A stretch of DNA of 64,000 bases from an uncultured Clostridia bacterium (GCA_947167045.1 CAMVGO010000004.1:1-64000), one strand, 5' to 3'. Positions 18,739 through 28,599 are shown, numbered from the stretch's first letter. Translations and numbers: made by a program. The notes: generated from the letters alone by a model not told the origin.

Positions 18739-20996
18739 TTCAGATCATCAAAGCTAACCTGCTTTGCCTCCAGAGAATTTTCTTTAATGTAGTAGCCGAT
18801 AGCCGGCACCTTGCGGATCCTGTAGTATTCGGGATCCTGTACCTCGATCTCGGCAAGACGCGCCAGCGTCTTCAGCACTGAACCCTTCTTCGATACGAGA
18901 AGCTGAACACCCTGTGTAGTTCTCGTGGTCTTGAGAGGTATCAGAGATGCCTTGAATACGGCTGCCTTGTCGAGGCTGTTGGTAACGATGAGATCGGGAT
19001 CCTCCGTCTCGTCAAGGAGGATAAATCCTATCGCTTTGCTGCCGTCGAAATATGCGTTTACGAGTTTCTTTCTGTTCTGCTTTGTCTCATATGCCGCGAT
19101 CGGGAATCTGGCAGCCTTGCCGTTCTCGAAAGCGATAAAGAGTATTCCCTTATAGTCTGTCGTCGATATCATGAACATCGGCTTCTCGCCGTCTTCCATC
19201 TCGAGTTCACTGTTAAGGAAATGTCCGAGCTCACCAGGTTTGGTATCAGTAAAGTCGTATACGTGAGTCTTATAGAGATTGCACTTGTCGGTGAAGATCA
19301 AAAGGTCCGATCTGTTCTCACACTCAAAACCCATGAAGATCTCATCGTCGTCTTTTGTCTTGAGTTCGCCGGCACTCTGAAGCGATTTCATCGTATGCTT
19401 CTTGAGGTAACCGTGACGCGTGAGCATGAGATGCAGCCTGTAATCGGGAATGACCGCCGACTCTACGAATGTCTCGGTCTCTTCCATGCCGACCAGTTCA
19501 GATCTCCTGGGCTGTCCGTACTTCTCTGCGACTTCCCTTAAAGTCTTGACGATAAGTCCGTTGATCCTTCTGGGGCTGTTCAACAAGTCTTCGGTATCGG
19601 CAATGTCAGCCTTGAGCTTATCCCTGTCGGCGATCCTGTTAAGGATATACTGCTTGTTGATGTTGCGGAGCTTGATCTCAGCGACATATTCAGCCTGTTC
19701 CTCGTCAATAGAGAAGCCCTTCATGAGGTTTGGAACAACGTCTGCCTCGAGTTCCGTTTCCCTTATGATCTTGATCGCCTTGTCGATGTCGAGAAGGATC
19801 TCCGCAAGACCGTTGAGGAGATGGAGCTTCTTCTTCATCTTGCCGAGGTTGAAAGCCAGTTCTCTGCATACGCAGACTCTTCTCCACTTGAGCCATTCGT
19901 CGAGTATCTGCGCAACGCCCATGACCTTCGGCGAACCGTCGATCAGAATGTTGAAATTGCACGAGAATGTATCTTCGAGCTTTGTGAACCTGAAGAGCTT
20001 CGTCATGAGCTGCTCATGGTCGGTGCCTCTCTTGCAGTCGATTGTGATCTTGAGACCGTCAAGGTCTGTCTCGTCGCGGATATCCGCGATCTCTCTTGCC
20101 TTTCCGCTCTTTACAAGATCGGCGATGTTGTCGATTATAGCCTCAACGCTCGTGGAATAAGGGATCTCCGTGATCTCTATGAGGTTATTCGACTTATCCA
20201 CCCTGTACCTGGCTCTTACGGAGAAAGTACCCTTTCCGGTATCGTAGATGGACTTCATCTGTTCACGGCTGTATAAGATCTTTCCGCCGCCCGAGAAATC
20301 AGGCGCAGGCATAACTTCGAGCAGATCGCAGTTCGGATCCTTCATGTAAGCTTCCGTCGCCGCGCATACTTCCGCAAGATTGAATGAGCAGATGTTGGAC
20401 GCCATACCAACGGCGATACCCTGGTTCGCATTAACGAGAACGGCCGGGAATGTCGTCGGAAGGAGCGTGGGTTCCTTAAGCGTACCGTCATAGTTGTCGA
20501 CCATGTCGACCGCATCTTTGTCGATACCCTTGAAGATCTCTTCACAAATCTTTTCGAGCCTTACCTCCGTATATCTCGGCGCCGCGCACTGCATGTCGCG
20601 CGAATACTGCTTACCGAAGTTACCCTTCGAATCAACGAAAGGATGCAAGAGCGAACCGTTGCCCCTGGTAAGTCTTACCATCGTGTCGTAGATGGCCTGG
20701 TCGCCGTGCGGATTGAGCTTCATGGTCTGTCCGACAACGTTCGCGGACTTTGTCCTGTTGCCGCCCAAAAGGCCCATCTTGTACATCGTGTAAAGGAGCT
20801 TTCTGTGTGAAGGCTTAAAACCGTCTATCTCTGGGATCGCACGCGATACGATGACGCTCATCGCATACGGCATGTAGTTGATCTCGAGCATGTCCGTTAT
20901 CGGCTGATCTATAGCCGGCATATCCTTGGCATTACTGTCGGTAAGCCTTGCCTTCAGTGAATCGGAATTATTATCGTCTTTTTTCTTACGTGCCAT
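18735..20996 (-). CDS. parC: DNA topoisomerase IV subunit A
   Basis: MLEINYMPYAMSVIVSRAIPEIDGFKPSHRKLLYTM, CAAPRYTEVRL active-site Tyr. Confidence 0.92.
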   Translation of the reverse strand: MARKKKDDNNSDSLKARLTDSNAKDMPAIDQPITDMLEINYMPYAMSVIVSRAIPEIDGFKPSHRKLLYTMYKMGLLGGNRTKSANVVGQTMKLNPHGDQAIYDTMVRLTRGNGSLLHPFVDSKGNFGKQYSRDMQCAAPRYTEVRLEKICEEIFKGIDKDAVDMVDNYDGTLKEPTLLPTTFPAVLVNANQGIAVGMASNICSFNLAEVCAATEAYMKDPNCDLLEVMPAPDFSGGGKILYSREQMKSIYDTGKGTFSVRARYRVDKSNNLIEITEIPYSTSVEAIIDNIADLVKSGKAREIADIRDETDLDGLKITIDCKRGTDHEQLMTKLFRFTKLEDTFSCNFNILIDGSPKVMGVAQILDEWLKWRRVCVCRELAFNLGKMKKKLHLLNGLAEILLDIDKAIKIIRETELEADVVPNLMKGFSIDEEQAEYVAEIKLRNINKQYILNRIADRDKLKADIADTEDLLNSPRRINGLIVKTLREVAEKYGQPRRSELVGMEETETFVESAVIPDYRLHLMLTRHGYLKKHTMKSLQSAGELKTKDDDEIFMGFECENRSDLLIFTDKCNLYKTHVYDFTDTKPGELGHFLNSELEMEDGEKPMFMISTTDYKGILFIAFENGKAARFPIAAYETKQNRKKLVNAYFDGSKAIGFILLDETEDPDLIVTNSLDKAAVFKASLIPLKTTRTTQGVQLLVSKKGSVLKTLARLAEIEVQDPEYYRIRKVPAIGYYIKENSLEAKQVSFDDLK

Positions 20997-21001
20997 TTAA
21001 A

Positions 21002-22996
21002 TCACCCCAGATCAAGCATATCGAGATACTTTTTGCCGTCCAGCTCGATATGAGTTTTTCTTCCTGCAAGGTTATCTCCGAGGAGAAGATCAAATACTTC
21101 AGCTGTCTTCTGAGCATCTTCGGGACAAGCCTTGATAAGACGTCTGGACTTAGGATTCATCGTCGTCTGCCACATCATCTCAGGCTCGTTCTCACCCAGA
21201 CCTTTGGATCTCTGGATCGTGCAGAGCTTGGGATCGACCTTTGCCAGTATCTCGGCCTTCTCCTTCTCGTTGAATGCGAAATAAGTCTCTTCCTTCGCAT
21301 TCTTGCCCTTAGGCCTGTATGTGATCTCGAAAAGAGGCGACTCCGCAATGTATACGTAGCCCTTCTCGATAAGCGTCGGAGTAAGCCTGTAGAGCATCGC
21401 AAGTATCAGCGTTCTGATCTGGAATCCGTCGACGTCGGCATCGGTACAGATTATGATCTTGTTCCATCTTAAGTCATCAAGATTAAAAGCACTCATATCC
21501 TTGGTGTGCTTGTTCTTGATCTCAACACCGCAGCCAAGCACCTTGAGAAGATCCGTGATGATCTCACTCTTGAAGATCGTCGCGTAATCAGCCTTGAGAC
21601 AGTTCAATATCTTACCTCTGACAGGCATGACAGCCTGGAATTCGGCGTCTCTTCCGAGCTTAACGGAGCCCAAAGCCGAATCACCCTCAACGATGTAGAG
21701 CTCGCGCTTTGAAACATCCTTCGATCTGCAGTCGACAAATTTCTTGATCCTGTTATTGATGTCGACCTTGCCCATGAGAGTCTTCTTGATATTGACCTTT
21801 GCCTTCTCGGCATTCTCTCTGGCACGCTTGTTTATGAGGATCTGATCTATGGTCTTTGCAGCAAAATCCTTATTCTCTATGAACCAGATCTCAAGGTTAT
21901 CTCTGATGAGCTGGGTAAGGAAATCCTGAACAAACTTATTGTTTATGGCCTTCTTGGTCTGGTTCTCATAAGAAGTCTGTGTTGAGAACGTGTTGGTCAC
22001 GAGGATCAGCGAATCGGCAACATCCTGGAAAGTGATCTTTGACTCATTTGCCTTGTACTTGTCACGCTGCTTGATCTGCTTGTCGATCTCGGCAACAAAT
22101 GCATTCCTTACGGCCTTATCAGGTGAACCGCCGTGTTCGAGGAAGCTTGAGTTATGAAAGTATTCGAGGACATTTACCTCGTTATTGAAGCAGAAGGCTA
22201 CCTCTGCCCTGACTTTATACTCGTCACGGTCTTCCTTGTCCCTGCCCTTGCCTTCACCTGAGAAGGAGTATGTATCGGTAAAGCCCTTCATGGCATTGAG
22301 CTCATCAACATATCCCTTGATACCTTCAGGATAGATGAACGAGAATTCTTCTCCGGACTCTGCATCCTTAAGGATAAACTCGATACCGCTGTTGATGACC
22401 GACTGACGCTTGATGATCTCCTTGAATGTATCAAGAGGGATCAGTATCTCGGTGAAGACTTCCGTATCGGGCTTCCATCGCTGGATCGTACCTGTTCTGT
22501 TAAATCTGTAAGGAGACTGGATGAGCTCGGTTACAGGCTCACCCTTCTTAAAGGACATCTCGAACTTAGTGTGATCCCTGAAAACGGTTACTTCGAAAAA
22601 CTCGGAAGCATACTGTGTGGCGCACGCACCGAGACCGTTGAGTCCCAAAGAGAACTCATAATCACCTGATGAGTTATTGTTGTACTTACCGCCGGCATAA
22701 AGCTCGCAGTAGACCAGTTCCCAGTTGAACCTTCCCTCTTTGGCATTGTAATCCATGGGGATACCGCGGCCGAAGTCTTCAACTTCGATGGCACCGTCGG
22801 CAAATCTCGTTATTATGATCTTGTTGCCGTGGCCTTCCCTGGCCTCGTCGATAGAATTGGACAGGATCTCGAAAAAGGAATGAATGCATCCCTCGAGATT
22901 GTCTGAACCGAAAATAACAGCCGGACGGAGTCTTACTCTGTCCGCGCCCTTGAGCATCGAGATACTCTCATTGCCGTAATCTTTCTTACCCGGCAT
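21002..22996 (-). CDS. parE: DNA topoisomerase IV subunit B
   Basis: GHKL ATPase motifs (EILSNSIDEAREGHG, EDFGRGIPMD), YIVEGDSALGS, CTDADVDGFQIRTL. Confidence 0.92.
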   Translation of the reverse strand: MPGKKDYGNESISMLKGADRVRLRPAVIFGSDNLEGCIHSFFEILSNSIDEAREGHGNKIIITRFADGAIEVEDFGRGIPMDYNAKEGRFNWELVYCELYAGGKYNNNSSGDYEFSLGLNGLGACATQYASEFFEVTVFRDHTKFEMSFKKGEPVTELIQSPYRFNRTGTIQRWKPDTEVFTEILIPLDTFKEIIKRQSVINSGIEFILKDAESGEEFSFIYPEGIKGYVDELNAMKGFTDTYSFSGEGKGRDKEDRDEYKVRAEVAFCFNNEVNVLEYFHNSSFLEHGGSPDKAVRNAFVAEIDKQIKQRDKYKANESKITFQDVADSLILVTNTFSTQTSYENQTKKAINNKFVQDFLTQLIRDNLEIWFIENKDFAAKTIDQILINKRARENAEKAKVNIKKTLMGKVDINNRIKKFVDCRSKDVSKRELYIVEGDSALGSVKLGRDAEFQAVMPVRGKILNCLKADYATIFKSEIITDLLKVLGCGVEIKNKHTKDMSAFNLDDLRWNKIIICTDADVDGFQIRTLILAMLYRLTPTLIEKGYVYIAESPLFEITYRPKGKNAKEETYFAFNEKEKAEILAKVDPKLCTIQRSKGLGENEPEMMWQTTMNPKSRRLIKACPEDAQKTAEVFDLLLGDNLAGRKTHIELDGKKYLDMLDLG

Positions 22997-23095
22997 AACT
23001 TACCCAACTCCTTAAAATAAATAATATATATGCGTTTGACTTTTCGATTATAACACAAAGATTTCGATATCCTTCAAGCCTAAAGGGGTGCAAAA

Positions 23096-23133
23096 ACAAG
23101 GTTGTCCCAAAAACGGACAACCTTGTCACAATA
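23096..23133 (-). terminator. intrinsic terminator for the zinc-ribbon gene
   Basis: Perfect inverted repeat ACAAGGTTGTCC/GGACAACCTTGT with T-run on the minus strand. Confidence 0.85.
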
Positions 23134-23150
23134 TACTAAAATACATTTGA

Positions 23151-23780
23151 TTAAATGTTAGGAATCTCCTCCGGGTTGCACTGTTTCAGCTCAACCCCGT
23201 TCGAAGCCCTGTATCTGTATATGATATTCATTTTGAATGCCAGACTGTTGCTCTGCGGTCCGACAACTATCTGGAACTGATTGCTGGTGACGGGAGAATA
23301 CGGCCAATTCGGCTTGGTTACCGCGCCGATGATATGCGTTCCGTTACTGAGCAGGATCCTGACGGATTCGGTATTGGTGATCTCCCCGTATACAACACCG
23401 TCTATCGTAATATCAACGTGAAGAAGGCCGCAGCTGGGTATTCCCATTCCGCATCTGTAGAGCAGGACCTGACCGCCATATGCATAAGCCTTTCCGCATG
23501 AACGGCACGGGAAACCCGGAGTCTGATCACGCTTGATATCTTCACTGACCGAATGGCAATCGGGACAAACGATCCTGTATTTTCTCCCAAACGGAATAAT
23601 TATGTTGCCGTCCTGCATAGCCGGAGGCGCATAAGGAAGCGTTTGTGAAGCCGCAATGGGTGCCTGCTGCTGAACAGGTGCAGAAGCCTGAGGCTGTACC
23701 TGTGCTCCGACAGGTGTTCCGCAGATCATGCAGAAATTGTTTCCATCTGCTATTAAAGAACCGCACTTAACACAATTCAT
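23151..23780 (-). CDS. zinc-ribbon domain protein
   Basis: MNCVKCGSLIADGNNFCMICGTPV; second ribbon RIVCPDCHSVSEDIK...FPCRSCGKAYAYG. Confidence 0.75.
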   Translation of the reverse strand: MNCVKCGSLIADGNNFCMICGTPVGAQVQPQASAPVQQQAPIAASQTLPYAPPAMQDGNIIIPFGRKYRIVCPDCHSVSEDIKRDQTPGFPCRSCGKAYAYGGQVLLYRCGMGIPSCGLLHVDITIDGVVYGEITNTESVRILLSNGTHIIGAVTKPNWPYSPVTSNQFQIVVGPQSNSLAFKMNIIYRYRASNGVELKQCNPEEIPNI

Positions 23781-23818
23781 AGTAATCTACCCCCTGAATT
23801 CAGATCAAACCGATTATA

Positions 23819-24514
23819 TCATTGAGCAGGATTATTTAATTTGCCTTGACAGAGCATGACAGCTTCATAAAGATCCTTTGCCTCGCCGTTTTCGATACTG
23901 GCTCTCAGCATCTTCACATGAAAAGAACTCCTCATAGCGGGCGGGATACAGCTGTTATACTGATCGAGCTCACGTTCCAGAACATTCCGCCTACGCATCA
24001 GTTCGCCGAGGCGTCTTTCGATCTTACGCTTCTTTTCCACAACATCGTTTTCGGCATTGACCAGCACAAGATTCTTCGCGTATCTTTTTTTTGTGGCATA
24101 GACACCGCCGATGATCAGTGTGGCGCCCCCTGCCAGGAAAGCAAATAAATACATGAAAAACCTGATGGTATCTAATTCCACATCTGCAAAGCCGTTGGAA
24201 AAAGCAATGATGAGGAAAATAATACCGACAAAGACCTCAGCTACCTGAGCATAGATGAAAAACGGCCAGAAGAACCTGAAAGCGGAATACCTGGGCCGCT
24301 TATCCGGAACCTGATAAAGCGGAAGTTCTCCTTCGAGCTGCTCGATCTCGTTATTAAGGTTAACCCACTCATCGTATTTGTTCCCGATATTATTAAGCAG
24401 CGATATGCTCTCATCTGCAGAAATTCTTTCAAAAGCTTCGACCTTAGTTCCGCATTTCCGGCAGAAATCATCATTATCAGCTAACGGGGCAAAACAATTA
24501 ATACAATATTTCAT
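23819..24514 (-). CDS. zinc-ribbon membrane protein
   Basis: MKYCINCFAPLADNDDFCRKCGTKV; two TM segments followed by a coiled coil. Confidence 0.72.
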   Translation of the reverse strand: MKYCINCFAPLADNDDFCRKCGTKVEAFERISADESISLLNNIGNKYDEWVNLNNEIEQLEGELPLYQVPDKRPRYSAFRFFWPFFIYAQVAEVFVGIIFLIIAFSNGFADVELDTIRFFMYLFAFLAGGATLIIGGVYATKKRYAKNLVLVNAENDVVEKKRKIERRLGELMRRRNVLERELDQYNSCIPPAMRSSFHVKMLRASIENGEAKDLYEAVMLCQGKLNNPAQ

Positions 24515-24636
24515 GATCCTATTTCTCCTTTATCCTGATAAAGTTTACCAAACACTGTAACGGCAGACAATGAGAAACGGATATCGTCAAAGTAAAACAC
24601 GAATGGAGCTTTTTATGCAAAATACTCAAATACAAC

Positions 24637-24668
24637 CAAAAGCGCTCCGATCACTCGAAGCGCTTTTT
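24637..24668 (-). terminator. intrinsic terminator after tRNA-Gly/tRNA-Arg
   Basis: AAAAGCGCTcc...cgAAGCGCTTTT hairpin immediately 3' of tRNA-Arg on the minus strand. Confidence 0.75.
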
Positions 24669-24670
24669 GA

Positions 24671-24747
24671 TGGTGAGCCATGGGGGACTCGAACCTCCGG
24701 CCCACAGCTTAGAAGGCTGTTGCTCTATCCAGCTGAGCTAATGACCC
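24671..24747 (-). tRNA. tRNA-Arg (anticodon TCT), CCA encoded
   Basis: GGGTCAT/ATGGCTC acceptor, anticodon arm ACAGC-CTTCTAA-GCTGT, GTTCGAGTC, ACCA. Confidence 0.94.
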
Positions 24748-24821
24748 TGGAGCGAGTGATGGGAATCGAACCCACGTGGTCAGCTTGGAAGGCTGAAGTT
24801 CTACCATTGAACTACACTCGC
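24748..24821 (-). tRNA. tRNA-Gly (anticodon TCC), CCA encoded
   Basis: GCGAGTG/CACTCGC acceptor, anticodon arm TCAGC-CTTCCAA-GCTGA, GTTCGATTC, TCCA. Confidence 0.94.
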
Positions 24822-24889
24822 GTGTCGGCACTTTTGTTAAGTGCCTATGTATATTACACTAAGGTTTAAAATTTTTCAACAGAAAAAAA

Positions 24890-25312
24890 TCAGTTCGGCG
24901 GAGTTGCTACAAGATAGTTCTCTGATACATAGAATCCGTCAACTGTCTTATACCAGCCTCCGGACGTTGCAACAACCTTAATGGCCTGTCCTCTCGTAAG
25001 AGTGCCGACCTTCTCATAAGTCGTAGCGGGACCTTTCCTTACATTAAGGAACTCACCCTTGGTAACATTGGCATATAAAGTCTTTTCCTCGATGGGGGTT
25101 TCAGTCCAGGAGACCTCAACATCATTGGTAAGAGGGCCTGTATACTCGGTAAGTGTCGTTGTCGGGACGGTGGTTGTTGTGGTGGTTGTTAGTTCAGAAG
25201 TCTCAATCGAAGTCTCTGTGGGCTCCGTCTTTTTGCAGGCAACTGCTCCGAGTCCTATCGCACTGACCATCATCATTGCAATAAGCGCAGTTGTAAATCT
25301 CTTTCTGTTCAC
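24890..25312 (-). CDS. SH3b-domain lipoprotein
   Basis: GTG start (VNRKRFTTALIAMMM...GAVACKK) behind GGAGGTGATAATT; SH3b FLNVRKGPATTYEKVGTLTRGQAIKVVATSGGWYKT. Confidence 0.82.
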   Translation of the reverse strand: MNRKRFTTALIAMMMVSAIGLGAVACKKTEPTETSIETSELTTTTTTTVPTTTLTEYTGPLTNDVEVSWTETPIEEKTLYANVTKGEFLNVRKGPATTYEKVGTLTRGQAIKVVATSGGWYKTVDGFYVSENYLVATPPN

Positions 25313-25436
25313 AATTATCACCTCCGCATAATCGTATACCATATTATTACATACTTTGCCTGTAAAATTATGGAAATTTTGTTACAAGTTAAGGCAAATT
25401 GAGTTTTCTGACCTGAAACTTCACGCAGCACAGGTG

Positions 25437-26036
25437 TCACATGTCGTCTTCGAGCAGATAAAAAGCCTCGTGGTCCTTATATTTCCCGTTGATGTGCATA
25501 TAGGATTTCCTCTGCCCTTCGTAATGAAACCCCACGTTCCTGATGAGCTTTAACGACGGTTCGTTTTCGGGAAGGATGAAAGCTTCGATGCGGTGCATCT
25601 TGTATTCGTCGAAGACAAAAGCGAGCGAACCTTTGAGAGCCTCGGTCATGTAACCATGCCCCGTGTGATCCTTATCGAGATGATAGCCGCATGCGCAAGA
25701 CATCATGCCGCCGTACGCGAAATTAAAATACGACACCCTTCCGATCAGTCTGCCGCCTTCCTTCAGTGATATCCACAAAGGCACGAGACTTCCGTCCAGA
25801 AAGGATTCACAGTCATAAACCAGATACTTCTTCTGCGTGGACAGCGTGAAATAATCGTCGGTATGCGTCTGCGAAAACCTCTTATGAAACTCCCTGTTGC
25901 GCGAAAAATATTCCAGAGCCCTGGGCGCTTCGCTCTTTCTCAGGACCGAAAGCCTTAACCTTTCAGTCTCCAGAGCGAGCATCTCACACCTGTATCTGGA
26001 TCTTGATACGCTGTAACCGGGACGCGACATAAGCAC
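25437..26036 (-). CDS. GNAT-family N-acetyltransferase
   Basis: LALETERLRLSVLRKSEAPRALEYFSRN; CGYHLDKDHTGHGYMTEAL; LPENEPSLKLIRNVGFHYEG; start may be at 25982. Confidence 0.88.
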   Translation of the reverse strand: MLMSRPGYSVSRSRYRCEMLALETERLRLSVLRKSEAPRALEYFSRNREFHKRFSQTHTDDYFTLSTQKKYLVYDCESFLDGSLVPLWISLKEGGRLIGRVSYFNFAYGGMMSCACGYHLDKDHTGHGYMTEALKGSLAFVFDEYKMHRIEAFILPENEPSLKLIRNVGFHYEGQRKSYMHINGKYKDHEAFYLLEDDM

Positions 26037-26046
26037 TTACGAAAAC

Positions 26047-27240
26047 CTACTCTTCAGTGGTCTCGGAAGTCTCTTCCGTCACGGGTTCCACATAGAGGAA
26101 CTGGTCTCTTGCAAAGTGTCCGGAATCGGAAATGAGACCGTCCGGCCAGTGACCTGAATACTTCTGTTCGTCGGTATAGTTTTCGGCATCAAGAAGCAGC
26201 GCATTTGCTGATTCTTCGGCATTGCTTCCGATGGCGTAATTGCACCAGGAGATCTCATATTCGTTCATGAACTTCATCCATGTCGTGCTCATCAGCTCGT
26301 TGATGCCGTCTGTGCTGTTCTCTGTACCAAGACCGAACTGCGTTGCGATAACGCACGCACCGTTATCCATCGCAGTCTTCGCCTTCTCCCTGAGAAGATA
26401 TCCCTGCGATCCGGAATAAAAACGGAATGCGTATGCGATATTATCGTAATCGAGCATATCTTCAGAAGCGACATCGATATCGATTCCCTTGTTGGGAGCG
26501 CCTACTATGATTATGCTGTCGGGACTGTTCTCTCTTGTAACTTCGATGATATCTGATACGAAGGGCACGATTATGTCATTCCATTCATCGGCGTCTTCAT
26601 CTTCCTCATCGTCCAACAGCGGATCATTTGCAACTTCATATATAACGTTCGGAGAATCGGCATATATAGTTGAAAGCCTTGTAAAGAAATCAACTGCGGC
26701 TTCTTTGGTCTCATCCTCCTCTTCGACAAAACAGACATTCCAGTCGACTATGACATATATGCCCTGCACTATACACATGTCGCACATCTTGCAGACCAGA
26801 TCGAAATACTTCTCGGGATCTTTCAGATATCCTTCGCTGTTCTCATCACCGGTAACAGCGATCCTCAGAACATCCACACCCCAGTCTTCCGCAAGTGTCT
26901 TAACGATCTCAGGCGTGAAAAAGTTCTCGCAGTCCTGAATACCGTATGAGCTTATTCCCTTGAGTATGACAGACTCTCCTTCACTGTCCGTTATCTTCTT
27001 TCCGTCGATCTGAAGGCGTCCGTATTTTTCAACGATGCTTTCAGTAACGACAGCGGTGCTTGAAGGTTCCGTTTCTTCCGGTAAATGTGTTTCTTCAGTC
27101 TCGGTTGGTTCCGTTTCGGTAGGCTCTGTTGCAGGAGTTGTTGAAGGTAATGTCTCAGGTCCCAGATTAGCTGAACAGGAACTGAATAAAACAGCTAAAG
27201 ATATGACCGAAGCGGCAATGCCGCAAGTAGTTTTTTTCAT
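26047..27240 (-). CDS. GH5-cellulase-like lipoprotein (apparently lacking both catalytic Glu residues)
   Basis: Lipobox LFSSCSANLG; GH5-like KKITDSEGESVILKGISSYGIQ, VIYEVANDPL, ACVIATQFGLGT, ISWCNYAIGS; start MKKTTCGIA behind GAGAGGATAATTTGG. Confidence 0.78.
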   Translation of the reverse strand: MKKTTCGIAASVISLAVLFSSCSANLGPETLPSTTPATEPTETEPTETEETHLPEETEPSSTAVVTESIVEKYGRLQIDGKKITDSEGESVILKGISSYGIQDCENFFTPEIVKTLAEDWGVDVLRIAVTGDENSEGYLKDPEKYFDLVCKMCDMCIVQGIYVIVDWNVCFVEEEDETKEAAVDFFTRLSTIYADSPNVIYEVANDPLLDDEEDEDADEWNDIIVPFVSDIIEVTRENSPDSIIIVGAPNKGIDIDVASEDMLDYDNIAYAFRFYSGSQGYLLREKAKTAMDNGACVIATQFGLGTENSTDGINELMSTTWMKFMNEYEISWCNYAIGSNAEESANALLLDAENYTDEQKYSGHWPDGLISDSGHFARDQFLYVEPVTEETSETTEE

Positions 27241-27454
27241 CCAAATTATCCTCTCGTTACTTTCGATCAAAACAACCGTAAAGTGTAAAAAATCATTTCA
27301 ATTTTTTTGACTTTGATTGTATAATCAAAGGTATTATAGAGCAAAGTATACCAAAATCTATTAACATTTCAGGATATTTTGGTGAACCTAATGTTTTTTT
27401 CACGATTTTACTCTATAATAACCTTGAGTAATAAGATTTATCGGGAGCCTTAAT

Positions 27455-27796
27455 ATGGGACGTACTGACGCTTTGAAAGATAAAATCCAGAAACTCGGAT
27501 CGAAGCAGAAGCTTGGTGCACTTCTTAAATATGCCGATAATTCCGAAGATGACGTCCGCATGGCAGTTGCAATGGCCATGGGCATGATCCCTACTTATGA
27601 ATCCGGCATGGCTCTCATTCCTCTTCTCCGTGACTCTTCACCGATGGTAAGAGCAGCAGCAGCTACGGCAGCAGCAGACATTCACGCAAAGCATTGCGAA
27701 GAATACGTAAAGAAGCTCGCTTTCGCCGATTCCGATCCTAACGTCAGACAGGTCGCAAAGGCCGCATTCGACAAACTCAAGGACAGCGTAGTCTGA
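27455..27796 (+). CDS. HEAT-repeat domain protein
   Basis: DDVRMAVAMAMGMIPTYESGMALIPLLRDSSPMVRAAAATAAADI repeat pattern; 113 aa. Confidence 0.78.
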   Translation: MGRTDALKDKIQKLGSKQKLGALLKYADNSEDDVRMAVAMAMGMIPTYESGMALIPLLRDSSPMVRAAAATAAADIHAKHCEEYVKKLAFADSDPNVRQVAKAAFDKLKDSVV

Positions 27797-27820
27797 TCCG
27801 GTTAACAACTTAAACGATCT

Positions 27821-27858
27821 GGGGCTGTTTCACTATCGGAGCAGTCCTTTTGTTTTAA
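27821..27858 (+). terminator. intrinsic terminator after HEAT-repeat gene
   Basis: GGGGCTGttt...gGAGCAGTCC followed by TTTTGTTTT. Confidence 0.6.
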
Positions 27859-27875
27859 TATAATACGACAAATAA

Positions 27876-27920
27876 AACTGCCTCAAAAGCGATTTCCGCA
27901 TCCTGAGGCAGCCTGTTTTA
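27876..27920 (-). terminator. intrinsic terminator for the beta-helix gene
   Basis: CTGCCTCA...TGAGGCAG hairpin with T-rich tract on the minus strand. Confidence 0.65.
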
Positions 27921-27936
27921 AAGTCTATACTGTGAT

Positions 27937-28599
27937 TTATTCCTCGATCGGAACGATCTCGTCCTTATCCTTGAAGATATGCTTTTCGGGGATTACGCCT
28001 CTTACTCTTGAGAGAGGATATACACGGCATCCTCTGCCGATAACTGTACCCGGATTAAGAACGCTCTGGCATCCTACTTCAACGTTGTCTCCGACGATTG
28101 CAGCAAACTTCTTGAGGCCTGTCTCGATTACCTCATCGCCGTTCTTAACGCAAACGAGAGTCTTATCGGACTTAACGTTAGAAGTGATGGCGCCGGCACC
28201 GAGATGTGACTTGTATCCGAGAATGGAATCTCCGACGTAGTTATAGTGGGGAACCTGAACGTTATCGCTGATGATAACATTCTTGAGTTCTGTGGAGTTT
28301 CCGATAACGCACTTGCTTCCGATGAGTGCGCTGCCTCTTATGAATGCGCACTGACGGACCTCAGTCTCGGGTCCGATGATGCAGGGGCCGGCGATGTACG
28401 CGGAATCAAATACTTTCGCACTCTTTGCGATCCAGATGCCCTCGCCTTTTTCCTCGTAGACTTCGGGATCGAGCGTGGGACCGAGCTTAAGGATGAACTC
28501 CTTGATGAGCGGCAAAGCCTCCCAGGGATACTTCTTGTCTTCCAGGATGGGAGCTGCAAGAGTATGTGTCAAATCGATAAGATCTTTTGTCTCTAACAT
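27937..28599 (-). CDS. left-handed beta-helix (hexapeptide) protein, UDP-GlcNAc pyrophosphorylase-like
   Basis: Hexapeptide pattern VFDSAYIAGPCIIGPETEVRQCAFIRGSALIGSKCVIGNSTELKNVIISDNVQVPHYNYVGDSILGYKSHLGAGAITSN. Confidence 0.82.
   Translation of the reverse strand: MLETKDLIDLTHTLAAPILEDKKYPWEALPLIKEFILKLGPTLDPEVYEEKGEGIWIAKSAKVFDSAYIAGPCIIGPETEVRQCAFIRGSALIGSKCVIGNSTELKNVIISDNVQVPHYNYVGDSILGYKSHLGAGAITSNVKSDKTLVCVKNGDEVIETGLKKFAAIVGDNVEVGCQSVLNPGTVIGRGCRVYPLSRVRGVIPEKHIFKDKDEIVPIEE

Noticed and set aside
17098-18792. 260- and 268-aa plus-strand ORFs (17098-17880, 17986-18792)
   Set aside because: Antisense to the polysaccharide-deacetylase-like gene; no recognisable motif or plausible RBS context
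19450-20276. 236- and 151-aa plus-strand ORFs
   Set aside because: Antisense to parC, a strongly supported gene
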